NCBI RefSeq assembly: GCF_001904615.1
Contig: NZ_MRBY01000043.1
Span: 1-35,086 of the forward strand
Source: [Limnothrix rosea] IAM M-220
GTDB lineage: Bacteria; Cyanobacteriota; Cyanobacteriia; Cyanobacteriales; MRBY01
DNA length: 35,086 bases
Direction of reading: 5' to 3'
Under the pieces are notes generated by a model. The model had not been told where the DNA came from. It made no database searches and saw only the letters and a list, made by a program, of their open reading frames with translations. The translations under genes were made by a program, and so were the position numbers. The first letter of the stretch is position 1, and each line of letters starts with the position of its first letter. Shown here in pieces: positions 17,588 to 25,795 of the stretch.

Positions 17588-17854
17588 TTACTGATCTGCA
17601 TTCTCTAGGCTTTGACATTGCTGCTGTAAATAGTTGAAAATTTCTTTTTTTCCTATTCGCTTTCCTTTTTCTACTCCTAAGTTATGTATTGTTTCAAGAA
17701 AGTTCAGCAATTGAGGGATTTCTTCGGCATCAATGTCTCTGGGTAATGTTCCAATTTTTTTTGGGACTCCCTGATCCATCCACAACACTGAATAATCTTC
17801 GTCCTGCGGTGGAAAAGTCATAAATCGTCTTGAGCTGCTAAGAATAGGTTCCAT
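17588..17854 (-). CDS. Small protein of unknown function
   Basis: 88 residues from ATG 17854 (MEPILSSSRRFMTF...). A GTG 11 codons upstream is also possible, and neither has a clear ribosome binding site. The sequence is soluble and acidic in the middle (PPQDEDYSVLWMDQG, ...RDIDAEEIPQLL) and ends with a helical, lysine-rich part (GKRIGKKEIFNYLQQQ). I do not recognise the family. Convergent with the TMEM43-like gene, separated by the terminator at 17521-17557. Confidence 0.55.
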   Translation of the reverse strand: MEPILSSSRRFMTFPPQDEDYSVLWMDQGVPKKIGTLPRDIDAEEIPQLLNFLETIHNLGVEKGKRIGKKEIFNYLQQQCQSLENADQ

Positions 17855-18039
17855 AGTTTGTTTTATACAAAAATGTCTGTATAACACTACAGAACTCTGT
17901 GTGAGTATTCGGCGATCGCTGTGTACCTAACAACATGATCCCCGTCACAATATTGCATGATTTAATTTTAGATGGTTACTTTTATTCAGATAGCTTACCG
18001 AATCCCTTCGATTCAACTACCTGAAATGAAGCTATAAAT

Positions 18040-18435
18040 TTAAACCGTGTCTTTTTTCATTTGAATTAGCTCGATTTTGTAGCCGTTAGGATCTTCAACA
18101 AAAGCAATCACTGTTGTGCCATGCTTCATCGGGCCGGGTTCGCGGGAGATTTTGCCACCGAGTTCGCGGATTTTTTCGCAAGTGCCATAAATATCATCAA
18201 CGCCCAGAGCCACGTGACCAAAGCCATTGCCAAGGTCATAACTGTCGGTATCCCAGTTGTGGGTAAGTTCGATAACGGTATTGTCTTTCTCGTCGCCATA
18301 GCCCACAAAAGCAAGGGTGAATTTACCGCCGGGATAGTCCTTTTTGCGGAGCAGTTTCATGCCGAGGACATCGCAGTAAAAGTTGATCGATTCGTCGAGG
18401 TTTCCCACGCGAATCATGGTGTGTAGCATTTTCAT
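18040..18435 (-). CDS. gloA: Lactoylglutathione lyase (glyoxalase I)
   Basis: 131 residues, in the normal range for the bacterial enzyme. It isomerises the methylglyoxal-glutathione hemithioacetal to S-lactoylglutathione in the cytoplasm. All four metal ligands fall at the E. coli positions: H5, E56, H74 and E122. The short form without extra loops fits the nickel/cobalt-dependent bacterial class. It lies 52 bases behind pbpC on the same strand and may share its transcript. The window also has a methylglyoxal-synthase-like domain at 6673-7989, but that one appears to lack catalytic residues, so a linked pathway should not be assumed. Confidence 0.95.
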   Translation of the reverse strand: MKMLHTMIRVGNLDESINFYCDVLGMKLLRKKDYPGGKFTLAFVGYGDEKDNTVIELTHNWDTDSYDLGNGFGHVALGVDDIYGTCEKIRELGGKISREPGPMKHGTTVIAFVEDPNGYKIELIQMKKDTV

Positions 18436-18487
18436 GGTTTTGGGGTCTCTATAAAAATCTAGAAACTATTGTAAAGAGTCTGTCGGT

Positions 18488-20818
18488 TTAGTTCACGGAA
18501 AACCCTCGTTTACTTTCAGTTAGTTCACCTTGCTCCACTACAAAATTTACCTGATGTTCAGCGTTGCCTTGTTGAACTTTTAGGCTCCAGTTACCGGGTT
18601 TTATTTCTAGTTTTGGATGATTCGGCTCGGTGGGTTGCCAAGGCTGATTATTTAAAAACCACTGCACAGGTTGATTATTCATAGTCTGATATTGAATTTG
18701 CAATTCGTTTGTGTCTCCGGAAAAACTCAACAGCCGATCGCCATCATTAGGAAACAATATTTGCAAACCGCTTTGGGGCACATCGATGCGGGTTTGGGTG
18801 GCGAGCCAATCGTTATATTCGGCGGGTAAAGTGAGTTGGATTTCGCTGTTGATCTCTTGATAAAAATCGTCGGTATCGGTCTCATATTGAGCGAGATCTT
18901 CGGGATAAAAATATTCTTGGGCGATCGCCGGACATAGACCCGTGGATTTTTTGCCGGAGAGGGCACAAATAGGCTTTTTCACCATGTCAGTAGGTTCAGG
19001 GAAAGCACTAGGTTCTTGGTTTTTGTGGAGCTGCAACATAATTTCTCGCCACAACGGAGCTGCCCCCATCACCCCAGAAACGCCATTCATCGGCGACCCA
19101 TCAAAATTACCGACCCAAACCGCCACCGTATATTTTTCTGTAAAGCCCACTGTCCACGTATCGCGATAATTGGAGGAAGTTCCAGTTTTCACTGCGGCAG
19201 GAAAGGGCAAATTTAACGCTGAATCTACCCCAAAGGCGATCGCCCGTGCCTGTTTATCACTGAGCATATCCGTAATAAGCTGCCAGCTAGAACTCTCATT
19301 CCCCCCTTCGACAAGGGGAGCTAGGGGGGATCTTTCTCCTTCCAACACACCTGTAATCTCTCCAAAATTTCCTTGATTGGCGATCGCCCGATACGCATTA
19401 GCCAACTCCAGTAAATTCACCTCGCCACTACCGAGGGTCAAACCTAAACCGTAATATTCGGGGTCTTGGTCGAGATGCCCAAAACCCAAATCCTGTAATC
19501 GCGTCAGAAAATTTGCCACGCCAACATCCTCCAACACCCGCACCGCCGGAATATTTAAGGAATTCGCCAACGCCAAGCGCACCCGCACAGGCCCCAAAAA
19601 CGTTTCGCTGTAATCGGTGGGTTCGTAGAGTTTTTCGCCGGGAATCGCGTAATAGGTCGGGATATCAGCCAAAACCGTATTTGCTTGCATCGTTCGCTGC
19701 TCTAACGCCAGTTGATACAAAAAAGGTTTGAGGGTAGAACCCGGTTGCCGCAAAGCTTGTACACCATCATTTTGTCCCCCATTAGCTTGATCGAAATAAT
19801 CCCGCGAACCCACGTAAGCCAAAATTTCTCCCGTTTCGTTATCGAGGGCGATCGCCGCCGCTTGGGTAACATCCCGTTGTCCTAAATTCAAAACCGTTTG
19901 TTGAACTTGCCCCGTCACAAATTTCTGTAACTCGCGTTCAAGGGACGTTTTAACGGTGGGATGGTCAGCAGAATCGAGTTGATCCGTTAACCAAAAAAGA
20001 AAATGAGGCGCAGCTTCAATGCCTTGGTGACGGGGTTGCAACGTTAGATTTTCCGCAAAGGCTTGATCGGCTTGAACTTGGGAAATATAGCCATCGACGA
20101 CCATGCGATCCAGCACGTATTTTTGACGCACCTTGAGGTTTTCCCAATATTCGTAAGGGTTTAAATAAACAGGATTATTGGGCAATGAAGCCAACACCGC
20201 CGCCTGTGCCACACTCAAATCTGCCGCCGACACCCCAAAATAAATCCGCGCTGCCGCCTCTACGCCATAAATATTGCCGCCCATGGGCAGACGGTTGATA
20301 TAAGCCGCCAAAATCTCATCATGGGTCATCCCCGCCGCTAATCGCCATGACAACCAAATTTCCTGTAACTTCGCCGGAATTGTCCAAGGGTTTGGCTCTA
20401 GCATCCGCGCCAATTGCATGGTTACCGTTGATGCACCGCTGACAATTTTTCGATGTTTGGCTGCTTGGAGCATGGCACGGGCGATCGCCTTTAGATCTAG
20501 CGCCCCATGGCCATAAAAATTCTTGTCTTCTGCCGAGAGGATTGCTTGTTTAAAATAGGGCGAAATTTCGTCAAGCTCAACAACCGACGTTTCCTCTTGA
20601 TTTTCACTGAGGACTGTTCCCAACCGTAAACCGTGGCGATCATAAAACGTAAAGGCTTGATCCGTTTGGGCAATATCTGCGGCGCGCATCGGGACGAAAT
20701 AGGGAGTCACTCGAATAGACAAGGCGATCGCCCCCATCACCCCCAGCACTTTCACCGGGAAAGGAGATTTCTGCCAAACTTGCCGACCCAACGAAAAAAT
20801 TTGCCCCATTAAAAGCAT
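18488..20818 (-). CDS. pbpC: Penicillin-binding protein 1C, bifunctional glycosyltransferase/transpeptidase
   Basis: 776 residues anchored by an N-terminal helix (about 22-38). The family 51 glycosyltransferase domain has E97 in SAEDKNFYGHG and GASTVTMQLARM (128-139). The transpeptidase domain has SxxK at S361-K364, SLN at 420-422 and KTG at 544-546. The C-terminal PBP1C-specific domain covers about 690-770, with paired cysteines at about C644 and C655. The enzyme polymerises and cross-links peptidoglycan in the periplasm. Residues 496-508 (RSPLAPLVEGGNE) are encoded by an inserted palindromic repeat, listed separately. The reading frame is kept and all catalytic motifs are present, so the protein is probably active. 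Confidence 0.94.
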   Translation of the reverse strand: MLLMGQIFSLGRQVWQKSPFPVKVLGVMGAIALSIRVTPYFVPMRAADIAQTDQAFTFYDRHGLRLGTVLSENQEETSVVELDEISPYFKQAILSAEDKNFYGHGALDLKAIARAMLQAAKHRKIVSGASTVTMQLARMLEPNPWTIPAKLQEIWLSWRLAAGMTHDEILAAYINRLPMGGNIYGVEAAARIYFGVSAADLSVAQAAVLASLPNNPVYLNPYEYWENLKVRQKYVLDRMVVDGYISQVQADQAFAENLTLQPRHQGIEAAPHFLFWLTDQLDSADHPTVKTSLERELQKFVTGQVQQTVLNLGQRDVTQAAAIALDNETGEILAYVGSRDYFDQANGGQNDGVQALRQPGSTLKPFLYQLALEQRTMQANTVLADIPTYYAIPGEKLYEPTDYSETFLGPVRVRLALANSLNIPAVRVLEDVGVANFLTRLQDLGFGHLDQDPEYYGLGLTLGSGEVNLLELANAYRAIANQGNFGEITGVLEGERSPLAPLVEGGNESSSWQLITDMLSDKQARAIAFGVDSALNLPFPAAVKTGTSSNYRDTWTVGFTEKYTVAVWVGNFDGSPMNGVSGVMGAAPLWREIMLQLHKNQEPSAFPEPTDMVKKPICALSGKKSTGLCPAIAQEYFYPEDLAQYETDTDDFYQEINSEIQLTLPAEYNDWLATQTRIDVPQSGLQILFPNDGDRLLSFSGDTNELQIQYQTMNNQPVQWFLNNQPWQPTEPNHPKLEIKPGNWSLKVQQGNAEHQVNFVVEQGELTESKRGFSVN
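19295..19333. repeat. Nested palindromic repeat inserted in frame in pbpC
   Basis: On the plus strand CCCC-TTCGACAA-GGGG is nested in CCCCCC...GGGGGG, then ATC. It resembles the short CCCCCTT...AAGGGG-type palindromes scattered through many cyanobacterial genomes. Inside pbpC it encodes RSPLAPLVEGGNE between the SxN and KTG motifs without breaking the frame. Confidence 0.7.
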
Positions 20819-20959
20819 GCCCTCGGACTTACTTCCCTTGTAGCGTTTAAAAAAGGGCGATCGCCAAAGAGCGTTAGATTTTGCAATGTTTTAACGTTCC
20901 GCCGGAGAACAAAAAACACCGAAGAACCTAGCTACCAAGCAGGTTTGAATTAAATTAAA

Positions 20960-21031
20960 CTCCCCAGGCAAGATTCGAACTTGCGACCAATCGATTAACA
21001 GTCGACCGCTCTACCGCTGAGCTACTGAGGA
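20960..21031 (-). tRNA. tRNA-Asn (GUU)
   Basis: 72 bases. The acceptor strands TCCTCAG and CTGGGGA pair (one T-G), with discriminator G. The D-arm GCTCAGCGGTAGAGC, the anticodon loop CTGTTAATC with anticodon GTT, and the T-loop GTTCGAATC are all present. CCA is not encoded. Confidence 0.95.
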
Positions 21032-21209
21032 TTGGGGTCGTTGAAGTTGACGCTAACTCCAACGGTTATCTATCATAGCCATACTTCTGGGTTTTGACAA
21101 GACTTTTACGAAAAAGATTTCTAGGATGGGGATTTACGGCGTTTTTGAACCTTTCCCCGGCGGCTCTGGTCTAAAAAACTGTGCCATGACTAAGCGACCG
21201 GAGTAGGGG

Positions 21210-21788
21210 ATGTCCCGTTTGTCTACGGAACAATTAGCCGCAGTCTCAGACGAGATTTTGGTGGATCACTGTCAAAAGGGCGATCGCCAAAGTTTTCAGA
21301 TGCTCTATCGGCGCTATCAGAAAAAAGTGCGATCTACCCTCTACCAACTTTGTGGCGAAGCGGTACTAGATGACTTGGTGCAAGATGTATTTTTAAAGGC
21401 GTGGCAAGGTTTACCGAAGCTGAGAAATCCCCAGTATTTTTCAACTTGGCTCTACCGTATCTGTTGGAATGTGGCCACAGACCAACGGCGACGTTTTGCT
21501 AAACGACAAACTACGTCCATTGACATGTTACCAGAGTCATCATCCCAGTTTGCGGCAGCTGATTCCGGTGGTTTGGCAACGCTACATTATCAAGATTTAG
21601 TGCAGCAGGGTTTGCAAATGCTTAGTTTGGATCAGCGGGCTGTGTTGGTGCTTCATGATCTTAAAGATCTCCCCCAAAAAGAAGTGGCTGAAATTTTATC
21701 GGTACCAGTGGGTACGGTAAAGTCTCGTCTCCACCACGGTCGGCGATCGCTGCGTCAGTTTCTCGAATCCCAAGGAGTTCAATTATGA
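21210..21788 (+). CDS. sigG: ECF-type RNA polymerase sigma factor, SigG-like
   Basis: 192 residues with sigma region 2 at about 20-98 (KGDRQSFQMLYRRY, DDLVQDVFLKAWQ, FSTWLYRICWNVATDQRRR) and region 4 at about 134-186 (LDQRAVLVLHDLKDLPQKEVA, then the helix-turn-helix VPVGTVKSRLHHGRR). It is an extracytoplasmic-function sigma factor. Its last four bases overlap the start of the next gene (ATGA), so translation is coupled to a protein with anti-sigma layout, and a Spy-like periplasmic protein follows. This order fits the cyanobacterial SigG system as I remember it. It would respond to an envelope or metal signal. Confidence 0.9.
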   Translation: MSRLSTEQLAAVSDEILVDHCQKGDRQSFQMLYRRYQKKVRSTLYQLCGEAVLDDLVQDVFLKAWQGLPKLRNPQYFSTWLYRICWNVATDQRRRFAKRQTTSIDMLPESSSQFAAADSGGLATLHYQDLVQQGLQMLSLDQRAVLVLHDLKDLPQKEVAEILSVPVGTVKSRLHHGRRSLRQFLESQGVQL

Positions 21789-22207
21789 AATCCAACCATG
21801 ATCAGTCTTTCGTTAATTTTCTCAAGCAGTATGAGCCTGTGCCGCCGCCGGCTGCCTCCCATGCTGAGGCTTCTCTCATGGCTTTAATTGCTGAAAAGTC
21901 CCCAAGCTCGCAATCTCGATCATCGGGTCGGGCGAAAGTGGTTTGGCTCATTCCCACGGCGATCGCCGCCGGGATGACCTTGGTATGGGGGCGTTACCAG
22001 TCCTATTTACAGACACCACAGATTGCCGACTATGACTGGCAACCACCGACATTGACAATGCTGCAACCAACGCTGCAACCATCGATGAACCAAACCCCTA
22101 CCGAAGATTTTGCTACGTATTTAGAAACGGCTTGGAGTGATCCATTCCGCGGTACAGAGTCCTCTGAAACGTATTTAGGTTATGAAGAGTTAATGTCTGT
22201 GCCCTAG
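21785..22207 (+). CDS. Probable membrane anti-sigma factor
   Basis: 140 residues. A cytoplasmic N-terminal part (1-50) should hold the sigma factor. One membrane helix (about 52-68, VVWLIPTAIAAGMTLVW) and a roughly 70-residue periplasmic part rich in Pro, Gln and Thr follow. There is no zinc-binding HxxxCxxC motif, so it is not a ZAS-type anti-sigma factor. The call rests on the 4-base overlap with the sigma gene, the single-helix layout and a similar gene behind sigG in other cyanobacteria. Confidence 0.75.
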   Translation: MKSNHDQSFVNFLKQYEPVPPPAASHAEASLMALIAEKSPSSQSRSSGRAKVVWLIPTAIAAGMTLVWGRYQSYLQTPQIADYDWQPPTLTMLQPTLQPSMNQTPTEDFATYLETAWSDPFRGTESSETYLGYEELMSVP

Positions 22208-22318
22208 CTCTAACAAGTTTTTTCTGAATTGATGATTGCGATGTTGTCATTGCCCGGAATCAATCTGTTTTTTAATAGACGGCCACAATCTATTTCGCTT
22301 ATTTTTTGGAGTAACACT

Positions 22319-22807
22319 ATGTTAAGACAATCTTTCTTATTCGCCAGCACCACGGCGTTAGTGCTGAGTAGCTTTAGTCCGGCGATCGCCCAAGTTTCAG
22401 ATTTTACCCTTGAGCCATCGGACTCTAGCCAACTTTTACTCGCCAACCGTTTTGCCGAAAATCTTAAGCAAAATCGCGGCGAATTAATGGATAAACTTAA
22501 TCTTTCCAATAGCCAAAAACAACAAATTCAAGGGATTCGCCAACGATATAGCTCCCAAATGAATACCCTGACCTCCCAGATGCGTACAGCTCGCGCAACC
22601 ATGCAAAACCTTGCGCAAAGTAACGCCAGTCGCAGTCAATTGGAAAGGCAATATCGCACCGTTAGTAATCTGCGTGAGGACATTGCAGATTTAAAGTTTC
22701 GACAAATGATGGATATTCGCGATGTTTTAACTGTTTCACAACGGCAAGAAATGGCCGAGTATCTCGAAGCAAAGAAAAAAGTAGGGAGCTGGTTCGGCGA
22801 TCGCTAA
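22319..22807 (+). CDS. Spy/CpxP-like periplasmic protein
   Basis: 162 residues from ATG 22319, which has GGAG nine bases upstream. The frame is open 30 codons further upstream, but the signal peptide (ending PAIA before Q25) fixes the start. The mature protein is almost all helical, with two LxxxQ-type motifs (LNLSNSQKQQI at 60-70, LTVSQRQEM at 137-145) like Spy, CpxP and the metal sensor CnrX. Such proteins bind unfolded proteins or metals and feed back on envelope stress systems. Located 112 bases after the anti-sigma gene, it is either the sensor of the sigma pathway or one of its targets. Confidence 0.82.
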   Translation: MLRQSFLFASTTALVLSSFSPAIAQVSDFTLEPSDSSQLLLANRFAENLKQNRGELMDKLNLSNSQKQQIQGIRQRYSSQMNTLTSQMRTARATMQNLAQSNASRSQLERQYRTVSNLREDIADLKFRQMMDIRDVLTVSQRQEMAEYLEAKKKVGSWFGDR

Positions 22808-22983
22808 CAAAACGTCAGTTTTGCTTAAAGATTACATCTGAAATTCTTGGAAACAAAGCAACGTGGGGACTCGAAGACACAGGGAATATTAAGATTATGC
22901 TCACGATATTTTTGTCCAAACTTATGAGCTGAGGAGATTTCCCCACCACCTTCTCTACTGTCCACTGTGCCAAACTCTGCTTA

Positions 22984-23156
22984 GCCTCACCTCCGGTTAA
23001 CAAACAGCATGGTGCTGGCGATGGGAAAAATATGGGGGCGAGAATCTTTCCCGGAGCGAATCATTACGCCAAGCGCAGTTGAGTTTGCTTAACGGTGCTG
23101 AACACAGCCATCCTTTTGTCTGGGCTCCCTGTGTGATGGTTGGAAATTGGCGATAA
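22984..23156 (+). pseudogene. C-terminal remnant of a CHAT-domain protein
   Basis: From 23010 one frame reads WCWRWEKYGGENLSRSES, LRQAQLSLLNGAEHSHPF and VWAPCVMVGNWR, then TAA at 23154. This matches the C-terminal end of CHAT (caspase-like) domains, which commonly finish with HPYYWAPF-x-x-x-GNWR. Upstream, AS..VNK near 22984-23003 looks like the preceding ASLWQVND segment in a shifted frame. Nothing further upstream is recognisable, so only about the last 55 residues remain. The rest of 22808-23249 shows no supported gene. Confidence 0.6.
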
Positions 23157-23249
23157 AAACAAAAAATTGAACATTCTCTATAGATATGCTCAATCGTAAA
23201 TTCAGAAATTTGATTAGTATTCGCTAACTTGTTTTAGCAGTTTAAAGTT

Positions 23250-23624
23250 TTAGCGATTTAAAACATCATTACGGTGCTGAACGGAGCCGACAATGGTCAC
23301 AACCTCATCGATTAAATCTTGAGGCACACTGAGGTCATTGAGAGTCGCTACCAAATTTTCGGCGATCGCATCAAAATGCTCATCAGACAACCCCTGATTT
23401 GCAATAAGATCCTTATGAGCAGCCCGCATAGAACGTCCGCTAAACGTATCCGATCCACCGAAAGCATAGGTCATAAACATCTTTTGATGCTATTTTTGGC
23501 GATCCATATCCGTGTTCGCAAAAAATGCTTTCACACGATCATCAGCTAAAACCTTTTGGTAAAAATTATCCACCGCAAGATCAACAGCCGCCGCCCCACC
23601 TAACTTTTCGTATAACGTACTCAT
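23250..23624 (-). pseudogene. glbN: Truncated haemoglobin GlbN interrupted by an amber codon
   Basis: ATG 23624 begins MSTLYEKLGGAAAVDLAVDN..., and the frame runs 124 codons to a stop at 23250. Codon 45 is TAG (23490-23492), between ..DMDRQK and HQKMFMTYAFGG. Everything else is intact: the distal heme ligand H46, the proximal ligand H70 (AAH) and H117 (SVQHRN), the residue that in the PCC 7002 protein becomes covalently bound to heme. The PCC 7002 globin, as I recall it, has Gln at position 45, so a single CAG to TAG change suffices. A re-start inside would lack H46. The gene lies 53 bases behind ffh on the same strand. A sequencing error cannot be excluded. Confidence 0.85.
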
Positions 23625-23677
23625 TTGCTCAATCCTCTTTGTCTAAGCAACAGGCACATACTAGCGAAGGGATCAAA

Positions 23678-25138
23678 TTAAAGATCAGCAAAGCCTTTTT
23701 TCTTCTTGTTTTTTTTCTTTTTTTTACGGCCGCCACCACCGCGACCGGGACGACCACCACCCATACCGGGCATGCCGGGCATACCGCCACCAAACATATC
23801 ACCGAGGCCGCCCATGCCACCCATTCCAGGCATGCCGCCCCCTTGACCCATTTGCTGCATCATTTTCCGCATCCGAGTGAAATCAGAGATTAGCTTCGAG
23901 ACATCCTTATCGGACATTCCCGCCCCCTTAGCAATGCGGGTACGACGCTTCGGCGTTTGAGCCAGTAAATCTGGATTTTTTCGTTCCTCTTTGGTCATGG
24001 AGTTGATCATGACTTCGACGCGTTTGAGTTGCTCTTCACCCTGCTCTAACATGCCGCTGTCAAGCTTATTACCCATGCCGGGGATCAGTTTCATCAAACC
24101 GCCCAGTGAACCCATATTCTTCAATAGGCGCATCTGCTTCACGAAGTCGTCAAAATCAAAACGAGCTTCAAGCAACTTCGACTGCATCTCCTCCACATCA
24201 GAAAGATCAATCGCTTCCTGTGCTTTCTCCACGAGGGTCAGAACGTCACCCATATTAAGGATTCGGGAGGCCATCCGGTCGGGATAAAAGGGATCGAGGG
24301 CTTCAACTTTTTCGCCGACACCAATAAATTTAATGGGTTGACCTGAAATGGTTCTGACGGATAAAGCCGCACCACCACGAGTATCGCCATCCATTTTCGT
24401 GAGGATCGCACCAGTTACACCAATCTCAGTGTGGAAAGTCCGCGTTAAGCTAGCCGCTTCCTGACCTGTCATTGCGTCGACAACAAGCAGGATATCGTCG
24501 GGCTGAATCGTGTCTTTAATTTGCTTCAGCTCACCCATCATGTCGGCATCGATCTGCAAACGACCAGCCGTATCTACGATGACGTAATCAACGCCTAATT
24601 CTTTTGCTTTCTCAACACCTTGGCGGGCAATATCAACAGGGTTTGCATCGCTACCGAGGTCAAATACCGGAACATTAATCTGAGCTCCAAGGGTCTTTAA
24701 CTGGTCGATCGCCGCCGGACGATAAACGTCGGTAGCAACCATTAAGGCTGTCTTTTCTTGTTTGCGGAGAAATAGGGAGAGTTTTGCGGTTGCAGTGGTT
24801 TTACCCGTACCCTGCAAACCTGCCATCAAAATAACGGTCGGTTTATTTTCTGCTTCGGCGAGGGGAGCATTACTTTCTCCCATGATTTTGATCAGTTCAT
24901 CGTTAACGATCTTGATGAACTGCTGGCCGGGGTTTACCCCAGAGATAACGTCTGCACCGAGGGCTGCTTTTTCGACATCGCCAATAAAGCCTTTGACCAC
25001 CTGCAAGTTTACGTCGGCTTCGAGCAGAGCGCGGCGCACTTCCTTCAGGGCATCTTTAATATTAGATTCACTGATTTTGTCCTGCCCTCGCAGGGATTTC
25101 CAGGCATCTTCTAAGCGTTCTGCTAGTGCGTCAAACAT
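23678..25138 (-). CDS. ffh: Signal recognition particle protein Ffh (SRP54)
   Basis: 486 residues. The N domain (1-85) precedes the G domain, with G1 at 107-114 (GLQGTGKT), DTAGR and TKMDGD. A methionine-rich M domain covers about 330-450 (MRLLKNMGSLGGLMKLIPGM, RIAKGAG). The protein binds signal sequences together with the SRP RNA and hands ribosomes to FtsY at the membrane. The C-terminus is unusual in detail: about 35 residues of Gly/Met-Pro repeats (GGMPGMGGMGG...) followed by a lysine-rich tail (GRKKKKKNKKKK) before GFADL. Glycine/methionine tails are known for Ffh; the basic tail may bind RNA. It is followed closely by the broken glbN. Confidence 0.97.
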   Translation of the reverse strand: MFDALAERLEDAWKSLRGQDKISESNIKDALKEVRRALLEADVNLQVVKGFIGDVEKAALGADVISGVNPGQQFIKIVNDELIKIMGESNAPLAEAENKPTVILMAGLQGTGKTTATAKLSLFLRKQEKTALMVATDVYRPAAIDQLKTLGAQINVPVFDLGSDANPVDIARQGVEKAKELGVDYVIVDTAGRLQIDADMMGELKQIKDTIQPDDILLVVDAMTGQEAASLTRTFHTEIGVTGAILTKMDGDTRGGAALSVRTISGQPIKFIGVGEKVEALDPFYPDRMASRILNMGDVLTLVEKAQEAIDLSDVEEMQSKLLEARFDFDDFVKQMRLLKNMGSLGGLMKLIPGMGNKLDSGMLEQGEEQLKRVEVMINSMTKEERKNPDLLAQTPKRRTRIAKGAGMSDKDVSKLISDFTRMRKMMQQMGQGGGMPGMGGMGGLGDMFGGGMPGMPGMGGGRPGRGGGGRKKKKKNKKKKGFADL

Positions 25139-25255
25139 AAATCTTGTCTATTTTTGGTGGCTTCTAATTACTGTACCAATTCCGGGGATTTGGCGGAGTA
25201 GGCGATCTCTGTTTATCTATCGCGGCGAGCTTTTTGTCAAGGGAAAGGACACTCA

Positions 25256-25286
25256 TAAATTAAGCCCCCAGAATTAACTGAGGGCT
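25256..25286 (-). terminator. Terminator after the small basic ORF
   Basis: On the minus strand AGCCCTCAG and CTGGGGGCT pair with one T-G, with a 6-base loop, followed by TTAATTTA. It lies 11 bases after the stop of the 25297-25497 frame, which supports that frame as a transcribed unit. Confidence 0.6.
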
Positions 25287-25296
25287 CTAACTATTA

Positions 25297-25497
25297 TCAA
25301 TCAAGCTTGCGGCGTGTCTTTACCTTTCGACGGCGCAGTTTAGCTCTTTTTTTCCGATTGCTTACTTTCGGATCTTCCTTAACCAGAGTGAGTGAAACCT
25401 TTAGAATTTCATCCACATAGGTGTCTTTGAGATCGATATGACCTCCAGCAGCTGCTGCATAGAGAGACATCAGGATCACAATTACTATTTTTCTCAA
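25297..25497 (-). CDS. Small basic protein of unknown function
   Basis: 66 residues from a TTG at 25497, or 57 from the ATG nine codons on (MSLYAAAAGG). The first 19 residues are hydrophobic and small, like a short signal or membrane segment, the middle is mixed, and the last 22 residues are strikingly basic (KKRAKLRRRKVKTRRK). No strong ribosome binding site is visible. The terminator just after the stop is the best support. I do not recognise a family; it could also be chance coding in a decayed region. Confidence 0.4.
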   Translation of the reverse strand: MRKIVIVILMSLYAAAAGGHIDLKDTYVDEILKVSLTLVKEDPKVSNRKKRAKLRRRKVKTRRKLD

Positions 25498-25719
25498 TTG
25501 CCTGTTTAGTTTTCTTGTGCATCAATAGTCGGGCAGCACAACTTCTAAACTCACAGGTTTTAAGTCTTACACCAAAATCAGATTGCCCTCCGGGCATTAC
25601 ACATTACTTGTGTTCAAATCGCAAAATCTTTTTTGTGCTCTCCTAGAGCAAACGTATGCTCCATAATTTTTGCAACAACAGATATCATTGCCGAAACTCA
25701 TTGAGAAAGGGTGAAATAG
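25498..25719. other. Spacer without a supported gene
   Basis: Between the small basic ORF and the first oxidoreductase fragment. A minus-strand frame (from about 25597) runs through part of it, but it overlaps the small basic ORF and has no supporting features. No RNA gene or repeat is seen. Confidence 0.35.
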
Positions 25720-25758
25720 GTTTATGAGGTAACTATGTATGAGCAAGCGACAATCACA
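25720..25758 (+). pseudogene. Fragment of an FAD-dependent oxidoreductase, copy 1
   Basis: Thirteen codons, VYEVTMYEQATIT, match the second beta strand of an N-terminal FAD-binding Rossmann fold (usually GYxVTVYEQA). A stop (TAG 25717) precedes it. The DNA is 27/38 identical to copy 2 at 26400-26437 in the same orientation. Only this piece is recognisable. Confidence 0.4.
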
Positions 25759-25795
25759 TTTTTGCTCTCAATTCCGTATATTTTTAGTCTGAATC

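Noticed and set aside
22815-23003. Minus-strand frame of 62 codons after the Spy-like gene
   Set aside because: No ribosome binding site or family features, and it runs against the CHAT remnant at 22984-23156.
23072-23102. TGAGTTTGCTTAACGGTGCTGA looked like a third copy of the window-end repeat
   Set aside because: The stretch is explained as coding sequence of the CHAT remnant (QLSLLNGAE), and the similarity to the repeat is short.
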